IMG/VR virus record: IMGVR_UViG_3300025141_000708
Location: 1-24,767 of that record
Source: a virus
Length of the DNA: 24,767 nt
Reading direction: 5' to 3' (one strand)
Positions 15,437 through 22,030 of this stretch are shown here, one piece after another. The notes under the pieces are model-generated. The model worked only from the letters and a program-made list of their open reading frames with translations, ran no database searches and was not told where the DNA came from. Each line of letters starts with the position of its first letter. The stretch's first letter is position 1. Made by a program: the position numbers and the translations under genes.

Positions 15437-15708
15437 TGCATATTATTACAGTTAATGGCAAAGAAAAGGATGGTGCTTACTCTGTTAGAGATGATGATGG
15501 GGACCAGGTTCTTTATATTTTTCAACAAGAAGATGATGCCATTAGATATGCTATGCAACTTGAGGATAGGGGATATCCTGAGATGCATGTCATTGAAGTA
15601 GAAGATGATGTAATGATTAAAACATGCGAAATACACGACCATAGATATGCTATTATCTCGCCCCATGATATTGTGATACCTCCTGACAGCCAAAATGATT
15701 ATATTTGA
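15436..15708 (+). CDS. DUF3110-like small protein between gp47 and gp46
   Basis: This 90-residue acidic protein is inserted between the two subunits of the Mre11/Rad50-type complex. Residues 22-85 match the pattern I know for DUF3110, a small family of cyanobacteria and plants: a strand VLYIF, then QEDDAIRYAMQLEDRGYPEMHVIEVEDDV, a Cys in KTCEIHDHRYAII, and PHDIVIPP. Its molecular function is unknown. The start overlaps the gp47 stop by TAATG, and its last 14 bases overlap gp46, so all three are likely translated as a unit. This might modulate gp46/47 or be a host-derived regulator; both are guesses. Family assignment is from memory of the motif, moderately sure. Confidence 0.8.
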   Translation: MHIITVNGKEKDGAYSVRDDDGDQVLYIFQQEDDAIRYAMQLEDRGYPEMHVIEVEDDVMIKTCEIHDHRYAIISPHDIVIPPDSQNDYI

Positions 15709-17404
15709 AAAGATTTCGTGGCGCAACTTTTTAAGCACTGGCAATCATTCTACAGAAGTTATACTTAATCAAAATCCTACTACTTTAGTTGTAGGTCAAA
15801 ATGGAGCAGGAAAGTCTACTATTCTGGATGCATTGACTTTTGTTTTATATGGAAAGTCTTTTAGGAAAATTAATAAATCACAACTAGTTAATAGTTCTAA
15901 TGAAAAAGATTGTTTCGTAAATATTGAATTTTCTATTACTGGAACTAATTGGAAGATTGAAAGAGGAATAAAACCTAATATCTTTAAGATCTTTAGGAAT
16001 GGGGAAGAGATGGATCAATCACATTCTGCGTTGAATCAGCAGAAGTGGTTAGAACAGTCTGTTCTAAAGATGAATTATAAATCTTTTACACAGATTGTTA
16101 TTTTAGGTAGCAGCACTTTTGTGCCATTTATGCAACTGCTTCCTGGAAGTAGGAGGGAAGTTGTAGAAGATTTATTGGATATTAAAATCTTTTCTTCGAT
16201 GAATGTTCTTATTAAAGAGAAAATAAGAGGAGTAAAGGATGAAATTAAAACTTTAGATTTAAAGAAAGAATCTTTAAAGGATAAAGTAGAGATGCAAAAG
16301 AAATTTATTGAAGAGGTAGAGTCTAGAGGAAAAGAAACTATAGAAGAAAAGAATAAGAAGATTGATGAACTAGATCTATCTGTAGCAAAGTTAATAAAGG
16401 ATAATGAATTCTATGAAGATGAAGTAGTAGGATATACAAAGATGAGAGAGAAGAGTGTGGGTGCTACAGAAAAACTTCTTAAGTTAGCTGGATTAAGAGG
16501 TAAGATCTCTAACAAAGTATCAACTATTACCAAAGAACATAAGTTTTTCACAGATAATACTGTTTGTCCTACTTGTACTCAACCAATTGAGGAGGGATTC
16601 AGAATAAATAGGATTGAAGATGCTCAAACTAAAGCAAAAGAGTTGCAATCTGGTTTTAAAGAACTAGAGGAGGCAATTAAAACAGAAGAAGAAAGAGAGC
16701 GTCACTTTACTACTGTATCTAAGGAGATTATTCAACTCACGCATGGCATTTCTAAAAACAATACTCAGATCGCTGGCTGCCAACGACAAATCAGGGATCT
16801 TGAATCGGAAATTCAAAGAGTTACCGAGCAACTTGCAAACAGAAATACTGAGCATGAGAAGTTAGAATCTTTTAGAAATAGTCTTCAAGACACCTACCAA
16901 CATTTGGCTGAGAAGAAAGAGACTATTTCTTACTATGATTTTGCTTATGGACTCCTGAAAGATGGTGGAGTTAAAGCAAGCATAGTTAAAAAATATTTGC
17001 CTTTGATAAATCAGCAAGTTAATAAGTACTTGCAGATTATGGATTTTTATATTAATTTTAAATTGGATGAGGAATTTAATGAGACTGTGGAGTCTCCCAT
17101 CCATGAAGATTTTTCTTACTCTTCTTTCAGTGAGGGAGAGAAATCTAGAATAGATTTAGCTCTTATTTTTGCCTGGAGAGAAGTTGCCAGGTATAAGAAT
17201 TCTGTTAATACAAATCTAATGTTATTTGACGAAGTATTTGATTCGTCTTTAGATGGGTATGGTACCGATGAATTCATGAAGATTATTAGGTTTATTGTAA
17301 AAGACGCTAATATCTTTGTTATTTCTCATAAAGATTCATTACACGATAAGTTTGCAAGTTTAATAAAATTCGAAAAAGTAAAAGGATTTAGTAGGATAGC
17401 GTAA
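15695..17404 (+). CDS. 46: Recombination endonuclease subunit gp46 (Rad50-like ATPase)
   Basis: gp46 is the SMC/Rad50-type ATPase partner of gp47. Its 569 residues compare with 560 in T4. Walker A GQNGAGKST lies at 34-42; two coiled-coil arms (about 175-285 and 305-400) flank a zinc hook CPTC at C291-C294; the ABC signature SFSEGEKSR is near 476-484; Walker B LMLFDE ends at D512/E513; and the H-loop VISHKD is near 543-548. Everything expected of an active enzyme is present. It overlaps the DUF3110-like gene by 14 bases, and its stop overlaps the first sulfotransferase start (TAATG). The identification is secure. Confidence 0.97.
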   Translation: MIIFEKISWRNFLSTGNHSTEVILNQNPTTLVVGQNGAGKSTILDALTFVLYGKSFRKINKSQLVNSSNEKDCFVNIEFSITGTNWKIERGIKPNIFKIFRNGEEMDQSHSALNQQKWLEQSVLKMNYKSFTQIVILGSSTFVPFMQLLPGSRREVVEDLLDIKIFSSMNVLIKEKIRGVKDEIKTLDLKKESLKDKVEMQKKFIEEVESRGKETIEEKNKKIDELDLSVAKLIKDNEFYEDEVVGYTKMREKSVGATEKLLKLAGLRGKISNKVSTITKEHKFFTDNTVCPTCTQPIEEGFRINRIEDAQTKAKELQSGFKELEEAIKTEEERERHFTTVSKEIIQLTHGISKNNTQIAGCQRQIRDLESEIQRVTEQLANRNTEHEKLESFRNSLQDTYQHLAEKKETISYYDFAYGLLKDGGVKASIVKKYLPLINQQVNKYLQIMDFYINFKLDEEFNETVESPIHEDFSYSSFSEGEKSRIDLALIFAWREVARYKNSVNTNLMLFDEVFDSSLDGYGTDEFMKIIRFIVKDANIFVISHKDSLHDKFASLIKFEKVKGFSRIA

Positions 17405-18033
17405 TGTCCATTTATAAACATCCCGAGGGGAAAAGGTTTTTATTCATTCATATTCCCAGAACTGGAGGAAGATTTATTGAGTCAAATTTAGAATCTAACG
17501 AATGGAGGTGTGAACCCATAGATTATTATGGAGTGCCTCATTATAATCATTCATTTATAGATGATTGTGAAATAACTCATTTTCATAGACAATTGTATGA
17601 AAAGTATTTTAATGCAAAAGATATTCCTCATATTTCCATCATTAGGAATCCCATTGATAAATTCTTTTCGGCATCCATTTATTTGACTCAAGCCTATGGA
17701 CCTAATATTCAGGAGGCTGCTGAAGACGAATCTCAATTTAATGACATGTTGAAGGATTTTCCTAAACCAGAGAATCTTAATTGGTGGAGATCACAGGTGG
17801 ATTTTCTTTCAGATAAAACTCATATTTGGAGATATGAGGATGGATTGGGACCTAAGTTTGCTCAGTGGATAAGTAAAATGGTTGGAATGGATATTAAGAT
17901 AGATGCATATGCCAAATATCCTATGAATCATCATGAAAGAACTGGTCAACTACTAAGGACTCCTAAACTTATAGAAAATATCAAAAAACTTTGTAGACGA
18001 GATATAGAACAACTTTATCCTGAATTGATGTAA
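17404..18033 (+). CDS. Sulfotransferase-like protein, copy 1
   Basis: This 209-residue protein looks like a PAPS-dependent sulfotransferase of the Sulfotransfer_2 type. The 5'-phosphosulfate loop is HIPRTGG at 16-22, with Arg where Lys is usual. The 3'-phosphate site is RNPIDKFFSAS (81-91), where R81 and S89 have the canonical eight-residue spacing. DFLSDKTHIWRYED (about 138-151) and the C-terminal CRRDIEQLYPEL also fit such enzymes. No signal peptide or membrane segment is seen, so it would act in the host cytoplasm; the acceptor is unknown. It is a clear paralogue of the next gene and is coupled to gp46 by TAATG. The Arg for Lys change leaves activity open. Confidence 0.75.
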   Translation: MSIYKHPEGKRFLFIHIPRTGGRFIESNLESNEWRCEPIDYYGVPHYNHSFIDDCEITHFHRQLYEKYFNAKDIPHISIIRNPIDKFFSASIYLTQAYGPNIQEAAEDESQFNDMLKDFPKPENLNWWRSQVDFLSDKTHIWRYEDGLGPKFAQWISKMVGMDIKIDAYAKYPMNHHERTGQLLRTPKLIENIKKLCRRDIEQLYPELM

Positions 18034-18674
18034 TGGCAACCTTTAAGCATGTAGAAAGTGGAAAGAGATTTCTTTTTGTTCATATACCCAGAACTGCTGG
18101 TAGATTTGTAGAATGGAATTTAGAAGCTCAAGGGTGGGTGTGGGATGATAAGAATGTTATTGATAAGATGTATAAGAGTGTGGAGGGAATAGAACTTGCA
18201 CATTTTCACAGAGAGTTTTATGAAAAGTATTTGGATGTAAAGGATATTCCCCATATTTCCATTGTGAGAAATCCTATTGATAGATTTATTTCTGCATCTA
18301 TTTGGTTGACCAGATTATATGGAGACGACATTCAAGAATCTATGGAAGATCCTATGATGTTTTCTTCTATGATTTATAATTTCCCTGCATCAGAATCTCT
18401 TAATTGGTACAGACCTCAAGTGGATTTTATTTCGGATAAAACTCATGTATGGAAATTTGAGGATGGTATTGGGGATGAGTTTTCCAGATGGATAAGTGGC
18501 ATAGTGGGGGTAGACATTAAGATGGATAAGGACTTAAAGTACTTGAAGCATCCTAGGATGCGGGAAGATAGTGTGGAGAGTCGACTGAAGAAAACAGATG
18601 CTCTTATACATAATCTTAGTATTTTTTATAGGAAGGATTTCTTTAAATTCTATCAAGACAATGAAAGTCCCTAA
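18033..18674 (+). CDS. Sulfotransferase-like protein, copy 2 (tandem paralogue)
   Basis: This 213-residue protein is related along its whole length to the preceding gene, from GKRFLFVHIPRTAGRFVEWNLE (10-31) through AHFHREFYEKY, KDIPHISIVRNPIDRFISASIWLT (70-93), LNWYRPQVDFISDKTHVWKFEDG to the C-terminal FYRKDFFKFY. The PAPS-binding loop is HIPRTAG at 17-23, and the 3'-phosphate pair is R79 and S87. By eye about half of the aligned residues are identical, so the duplication is old, and the central loop (residues 35-55) and C-terminal quarter differ most, as expected if acceptor choice has changed. The start overlaps the previous stop (TAATG). Its last 14 bases overlap a short basic reading frame. 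Confidence 0.75.
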   Translation: MATFKHVESGKRFLFVHIPRTAGRFVEWNLEAQGWVWDDKNVIDKMYKSVEGIELAHFHREFYEKYLDVKDIPHISIVRNPIDRFISASIWLTRLYGDDIQESMEDPMMFSSMIYNFPASESLNWYRPQVDFISDKTHVWKFEDGIGDEFSRWISGIVGVDIKMDKDLKYLKHPRMREDSVESRLKKTDALIHNLSIFYRKDFFKFYQDNESP

Positions 18675-18798
18675 TTGGCAACATCATTCTAAAAAATTAC
18701 AAAAACGAACTTTGAAACCTCAAGCATTGAGACAAGCAAAGGCAAGAAGACAAGCACTTAAGAGGAAACTCAAAGGTGCTTTTTTAGTATGGGTATAA
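18661..18798 (+). CDS. Possible small basic protein, 45 residues
   Basis: The reading frame starts MKVPNWQHHSKKLQKR and continues as a strongly basic helix-forming sequence (QALRQAKARRQALKRKLKG) ending AFLVWV. It overlaps the second sulfotransferase by 14 bases, the same geometry as gp46 over its upstream gene and gp45 over its upstream gene, which favours real coupled translation. Against it, the last 15 codons or so are made of an intrinsic terminator (18753-18785), an unusual arrangement. If real, it may bind nucleic acid. I recognise no family. Confidence 0.4.
   Translation: MKVPNWQHHSKKLQKRTLKPQALRQAKARRQALKRKLKGAFLVWV
18753..18785 (+). terminator. Intrinsic terminator at the end of the gp55-gp46-sulfotransferase cluster
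   Basis: AGCACTT at 18753-18759 pairs with AAGGTGCT (ending 18780), with an inner GAG/CTC pair around a GAAA tetraloop, and a run of six T ends at 18785. It lies inside the 3' part of the possible small gene at 18661. It closes the transcript that starts at 13873. Confidence 0.75.
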
Positions 18799-18851
18799 AT
18801 TCATAGGCATTTATTTTTGTTAAATTCTTGTAGTATATCTGGATTTCAACA

Positions 18852-18859
18852 CTAAATAA
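18852..18859 (+). promoter_or_regulatory. Putative late promoter before the gene at 18883
   Basis: CTAAATAA lies 23 bases before the ATG at 18883, just after a terminator. It is the same octamer variant as at 6624 and 19124. The strong GGAGG at 18872-18876 follows. Confidence 0.4.
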
Positions 18860-18882
18860 GTGTAGGTGATTGGAGGTGTATT

Positions 18883-19053
18883 ATGCACAATTTGGTATCA
18901 CACAATGAGCTGGCCAGCTGGAAATGGGATGAAAAAAACACCCAAGATGAGAAATATACACAAGTATCCGATTATTTCCAGTGCATTTCAGAATGTGATA
19001 TTGTAGACCATCAGGCAAGGAGATTCTGTAGACACATCCTAACAGTCGATTAA
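18883..19053 (+). CDS. Small hypothetical protein, 56 residues
   Basis: This short gene starts MHNLVSHNELASWKWDEK and ends RRFCRHILTVD. It has a very good ribosome binding site, GGAGG at 18872-18876, six bases before the ATG, and a late-like octamer at 18852. The protein is polar and charged, with three Cys (C34, C38 and C49) and His residues at 2, 7, 43 and 51, so weak metal binding is possible but there is no clear ribbon. No signal or membrane segment is seen. It stands alone between two hairpins. I do not recognise it; the quality of the start signals is the main reason for calling it. Confidence 0.7.
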   Translation: MHNLVSHNELASWKWDEKNTQDEKYTQVSDYFQCISECDIVDHQARRFCRHILTVD

Positions 19054-19085
19054 CGTTAACCTTAAAAAGGAGAACAACCCCCAAG

Positions 19086-19111
19086 ATCCCCTCTGATGAA
19101 AAGGAGGGGAT
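19086..19111 (+). terminator. GC-rich hairpin after the 56-residue gene, possible terminator
   Basis: ATCCCCTC at 19086-19093 and GAGGGGAT at 19104-19111 form a perfect 8-bp stem around a 10-base loop. The following bases TTGGTTCGTTT are only partly T, so this is either a weak terminator or a transcript-stabilising hairpin. Confidence 0.5.
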
Positions 19112-19123
19112 TGGTTCGTTTAT

Positions 19124-19131
19124 CTAAATAA
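19124..19131 (+). promoter_or_regulatory. Putative late promoter before the repeat-protein gene
   Basis: CTAAATAA lies 21 bases before the ATG at 19153, just after the hairpin. Late expression would fit the proposal that the downstream protein is packaged into the head. Confidence 0.45.
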
Positions 19132-19152
19132 TACTTAGGGTATTGTGAAGAA

Positions 19153-19707
19153 ATGAAGAGTTTTTTACAATTTAATGAAGATGCTGAATCAGCACATAGA
19201 TCTATGACTTCGGGATTAGGACAATCTCGTTCTGGTACTATAGGTGGTAGTTATAATAAACCATCTGTAAGACCTAAGACTGGTATAGGTGGATTCCTCA
19301 AAGATAAGATAAATCAAATGAGGAAACCTGAGTTGCGATCCCAGCAAAAAAAGGCTTCATCTTTAACTAAGAAGCCAGATACGTCAGTTCAAAAAGTAAA
19401 CGTTAGTGTTCAGGATAGGGGGAAAGAACGTCCGGCATATAGACCAAGACTTACTCCTGCAGAGAAACAGAAAGTATCTGCTGCTAAACAGAAAAGACTT
19501 TCTTCAAGCGCCAAAAGGAAAGCACTTGTCCCTATTCCCCAACAAAAAGCTCTTCCCCCTAGTCCCCAACAAAAAGAACTTCCTCCTAGTTCTAAACAAA
19601 AAGAACTTCCTCCTAGTTCTAAACAAAAAGAACTTCCTCCTAGTCCCCAACAAAAAGCACTTCCTCCTAGTTCTAAACAAAAAGCACTTCCTCCTGCCAG
19701 ATCATAA
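19153..19707 (+). CDS. Basic repeat protein with a capsid-targeting-like N-terminus; candidate internal head protein
   Basis: This 184-residue protein is strongly basic and low in complexity. Its N-terminus MKSFLQFNEDA resembles the capsid-targeting peptide of T4 internal proteins (MKTYQEFIAE), which directs them into the prohead and is then removed by gp21 after a (L/I)xE-like site; here the matching cut would follow FNE (E9). Residues 30-125 are rich in Lys, Arg, Gln, Ser and Pro. Residues 129-182 are six nine-residue repeats of the form (P/S)(Q/K)QK(A/E)LPPS. A late-like octamer lies at 19124 and a strong terminator follows, so it is a single-gene unit. The real gene call is good; packaging and injection with DNA is inference from the N-terminal motif and charge. 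Otherwise it may be a structural linker protein. Confidence 0.75.
   Translation: MKSFLQFNEDAESAHRSMTSGLGQSRSGTIGGSYNKPSVRPKTGIGGFLKDKINQMRKPELRSQQKKASSLTKKPDTSVQKVNVSVQDRGKERPAYRPRLTPAEKQKVSAAKQKRLSSSAKRKALVPIPQQKALPPSPQQKELPPSSKQKELPPSSKQKELPPSPQQKALPPSSKQKALPPARS
19537..19698 (+). repeat. Six tandem 27-bp coding repeats
   Basis: Six consecutive 27-base units are built on cc..AACAAAAAG.(A/C).CTTCCTCCTAGT. Two kinds of unit start alternate: CCCCAA in units 1, 2 and 5, and TCTAAA in units 3, 4 and 6. Units 3 and 4 are identical. The repeat is in frame and encodes nine-residue units in the gene at 19153. Copy number probably changes by slippage or recombination. Confidence 0.95.
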
Positions 19708-19717
19708 AGTGTCTACT

Positions 19718-19743
19718 ACCTTCTCAATTGAGGAGGTTTTTTT
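19718..19743 (+). terminator. Intrinsic terminator after the repeat-protein gene
   Basis: ACCTTCTC (19718-19725) pairs over 8 bp, with one G-T pair, with GAGGAGGT (19730-19737) around AATT, and seven T follow to 19743. This is a strong terminator 27 bases before the cobT-like gene. Confidence 0.9.
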
Positions 19744-19770
19744 GTATGATGGAGGGATAGAAAAAATAGT

Positions 19771-21837
19771 ATGATCAATTACGAAATCAAGTCCCATCTT
19801 GCTAAGCTTCTTGCTACTGAGGATTTGGTGGTAGAACATCAGCATGTAGATACTGCTCAATTTAATGTAGAAACTAGGGTGTTGACTTTGCCTTTGTGGA
19901 AAAAGGCATCTAGTGTAGTTTATGATATGTTGGTTGGTCATGAGGTAGGACATGCGCTTTTTACTCCCAATAGATGGGATTTTAAAATTCCTAAACAGTT
20001 TGTAAATGTATGTGAGGATGTACGTATTGAGAAATTGATGAAGCGTAAATATCCTGGTATTGCTAAAACATTATATGTTGGATATAATGCATTACATGAT
20101 GAAGATTTTTTTGATATAGATGGTGAAGATCTTACTACTTTTAATCTTGCTGATAGGATTAATCTATACTATAAGGTGGGTTCGTTCGTTGATTTGGATT
20201 TTGACCCTATTGAAAAGGAGATTGTCGATTTAGTTGGTGCTGCTGAAAGTTTTGATGATGTTTTGTATGCTGCTCAAGCTTTGTATGATTACTGTAAACA
20301 GCAGATAGAAGAACCCAAGGTTCCCTCTATAGAAAATAAGGATATTCCTCCTCCGGAGGAGCAAGGTGAAGAAACTTTTGAGGAGCAATTTTTTGATGAT
20401 GGAGTTGAAGAAGAGGAAGAATTAGATTCTACAGATAATAGTTCTAGTGGTGATCTGGAAGTTATTACTGATACTGCTTTTGAGGAGGGGTCTCAGCAAT
20501 TAAATGATCTCACAAATAATTTAGAGAGTGTATATGTTGAGATTCCTAAGGTAAATATCAATGCTATAATTGAATCTAATTTAGAAATTCATTCTACCTT
20601 AGAAGAAAGTTGGAAAGATCAACTTTTTCCTTATACTGATTCTTCAATAGCAGATTTTAGTTTCTGTGATTCTCATTATGAGCAATTTAAAAGTTCTGCT
20701 CAAAAAGAAGTTAATTATTTGGTAAAGGAATTTGAATGTAAGAAAGCATCTGACAGTTATGCTCGTGCTACTACAGACCGTACTGGGGTTCTCGATACAA
20801 CGAATCTTCAAACATATAGATTTAATGAAGACCTTTTTAAGAGAGTTACTGTCCTTCCGGATGGTAAGAGTCATGGACTTATTTTCATTTTAGATTGGTC
20901 TGGATCTATGGGAACTGTTTTAGAAGATACTGTGAAGCAATTATATAATCTTGTTTGGTTCTGTAGTAAGGTTCAAATTCCTTTTGATGTTTATGCATTC
21001 ACTGATGGTTATGGTCAATGGAAACATAAGGATGAATTGCCTCTTCCTAGGATGAAAAAGGAAGAAGGTAAATTGTATGTTAATGATCAATTCTCATTGA
21101 TGAATATTTTTACTAGTAAAGTAAGTAGAAATATATTAGAAAAGCAAATGAAATCTTTTTGGAGGGTGACTTTTTATTTGAGTCATATGAGGATGATGCC
21201 TAAGTATGATATTCCTCTTCAGTATAGATTATCTGGAACACCTTTAAATGAATCTTTGATCGCTTTGCATCAAATTATCCCTCAATTTAAAAAAGAAAAT
21301 AGGGTGCAGAAAGTTCAATGCGTTATTTTAACTGATGGAGAATCAAATGCACTGCCTTACCATAAGATAGTACAACGTTATTGGGAGGATGAACCTTATA
21401 TGGGATGTAGGAATATTAGTCCTCATCATACCTACCTTCGTAATCGTAAAACTGGACATACTTATCAATTTGGATATAAGTATTGGGAGTTTAGTGAGGT
21501 TCTTTTGGAGGATTTAAAGGAAACTTTTTCTGATACTAATTTTATTGGTATTAGATTACTTTCTAGTGGAGATTTTGGAAAATTTGTGAGGAGATATAAT
21601 CCTTTTATTAGTGATAATAAAATGAGACAAGCGAGAAAGAATAAGTCTTATATTATTAATAATAGTGGATATCATTCTTATTTTGGTATTCTATCTTCTT
21701 CTCTTTTTAATGATGAATCATTTGAAGTGGAAGAAGATGCACCTAAAGCAAAGATTAAGAGTGCATTCATCAAATCTTTGAAGAATAAGCAACTAAATAA
21801 AAAGATATTAGGAGAATTTATAGAGCTGGTAACCTAA
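19771..21837 (+). CDS. CobT-like protein: HExxH metallopeptidase-like region plus VWA domain
   Basis: This 688-residue protein pairs with the AAA+ ATPase downstream. Near the N-terminus it has HEVGH (57-61) followed by VCEDVRIEKLMKRKYPGIAKTL (80-101), a zinc-peptidase-like arrangement; the segment around E82-K91 also recalls CobT of aerobic cobaltochelatase. An acidic low-complexity linker covers about 206-262. The C-terminal half is a VWA domain with MIDAS residues D375, S377 and S379 in LDWSGSMG and T521/D522 in LTDGES. Such VWA proteins work with MoxR/CobS-type ATPases to remodel or metallate a target. GGAGGG at 19751 is 14 bases before the ATG. Architecture is clear; the substrate is unknown, and real B12 synthesis is unlikely to be the direct role since no CobN is present. 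Confidence 0.85.
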   Translation: MINYEIKSHLAKLLATEDLVVEHQHVDTAQFNVETRVLTLPLWKKASSVVYDMLVGHEVGHALFTPNRWDFKIPKQFVNVCEDVRIEKLMKRKYPGIAKTLYVGYNALHDEDFFDIDGEDLTTFNLADRINLYYKVGSFVDLDFDPIEKEIVDLVGAAESFDDVLYAAQALYDYCKQQIEEPKVPSIENKDIPPPEEQGEETFEEQFFDDGVEEEEELDSTDNSSSGDLEVITDTAFEEGSQQLNDLTNNLESVYVEIPKVNINAIIESNLEIHSTLEESWKDQLFPYTDSSIADFSFCDSHYEQFKSSAQKEVNYLVKEFECKKASDSYARATTDRTGVLDTTNLQTYRFNEDLFKRVTVLPDGKSHGLIFILDWSGSMGTVLEDTVKQLYNLVWFCSKVQIPFDVYAFTDGYGQWKHKDELPLPRMKKEEGKLYVNDQFSLMNIFTSKVSRNILEKQMKSFWRVTFYLSHMRMMPKYDIPLQYRLSGTPLNESLIALHQIIPQFKKENRVQKVQCVILTDGESNALPYHKIVQRYWEDEPYMGCRNISPHHTYLRNRKTGHTYQFGYKYWEFSEVLLEDLKETFSDTNFIGIRLLSSGDFGKFVRRYNPFISDNKMRQARKNKSYIINNSGYHSYFGILSSSLFNDESFEVEEDAPKAKIKSAFIKSLKNKQLNKKILGEFIELVT

Positions 21838-21838
21838 A

Positions 21839-22006
21839 ATGGAAGATTGGACAGTTTGTCCTTATTGTGAAAGGTCGGATAGATTATGCTCCGAGATACT
21901 CAGTATAGAATCTGCTTATGCTCGAGATGATTGTAGAAAAAGACATCGTGCACAGACACCTGACAAAGTGTCCTATTATGGTGTTTATTATAATGATATA
22001 GATTAG
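21839..22006 (+). CDS. Small Cys-rich protein, 55 residues, possible zinc-binding
   Basis: A short reading frame begins one base after the stop of the cobT-like gene and encodes MEDWTVCPYCERSDRLC and onward, ending YYNDID. Cysteines lie at 7 and 10 (CPYC), 17 and 32, with His at 36, so a small zinc site using C7, C10, C17 and C32 is possible. The C-terminus is Tyr-rich. Its place between the VWA gene and its ATPase partner suggests it is co-translated and could be an adaptor or regulator, but that is a guess. I recognise no family. The tight junction and absence of a better frame in this gap support it. Confidence 0.65.
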   Translation: MEDWTVCPYCERSDRLCSEILSIESAYARDDCRKRHRAQTPDKVSYYGVYYNDID

Positions 22007-22030
22007 AATATTTTTAATTGAAAAGCACAC

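Noticed and set aside
19537-19698. CRISPR-like array
   Set aside because: The units are directly adjacent with no spacers and are in frame with the coding sequence.
19406-19774. 122-codon frame overlapping the repeat gene in another + frame
   Set aside because: It is a by-product of the 27-base repeat read in a second frame; it runs through the terminator and lacks a good start signal.
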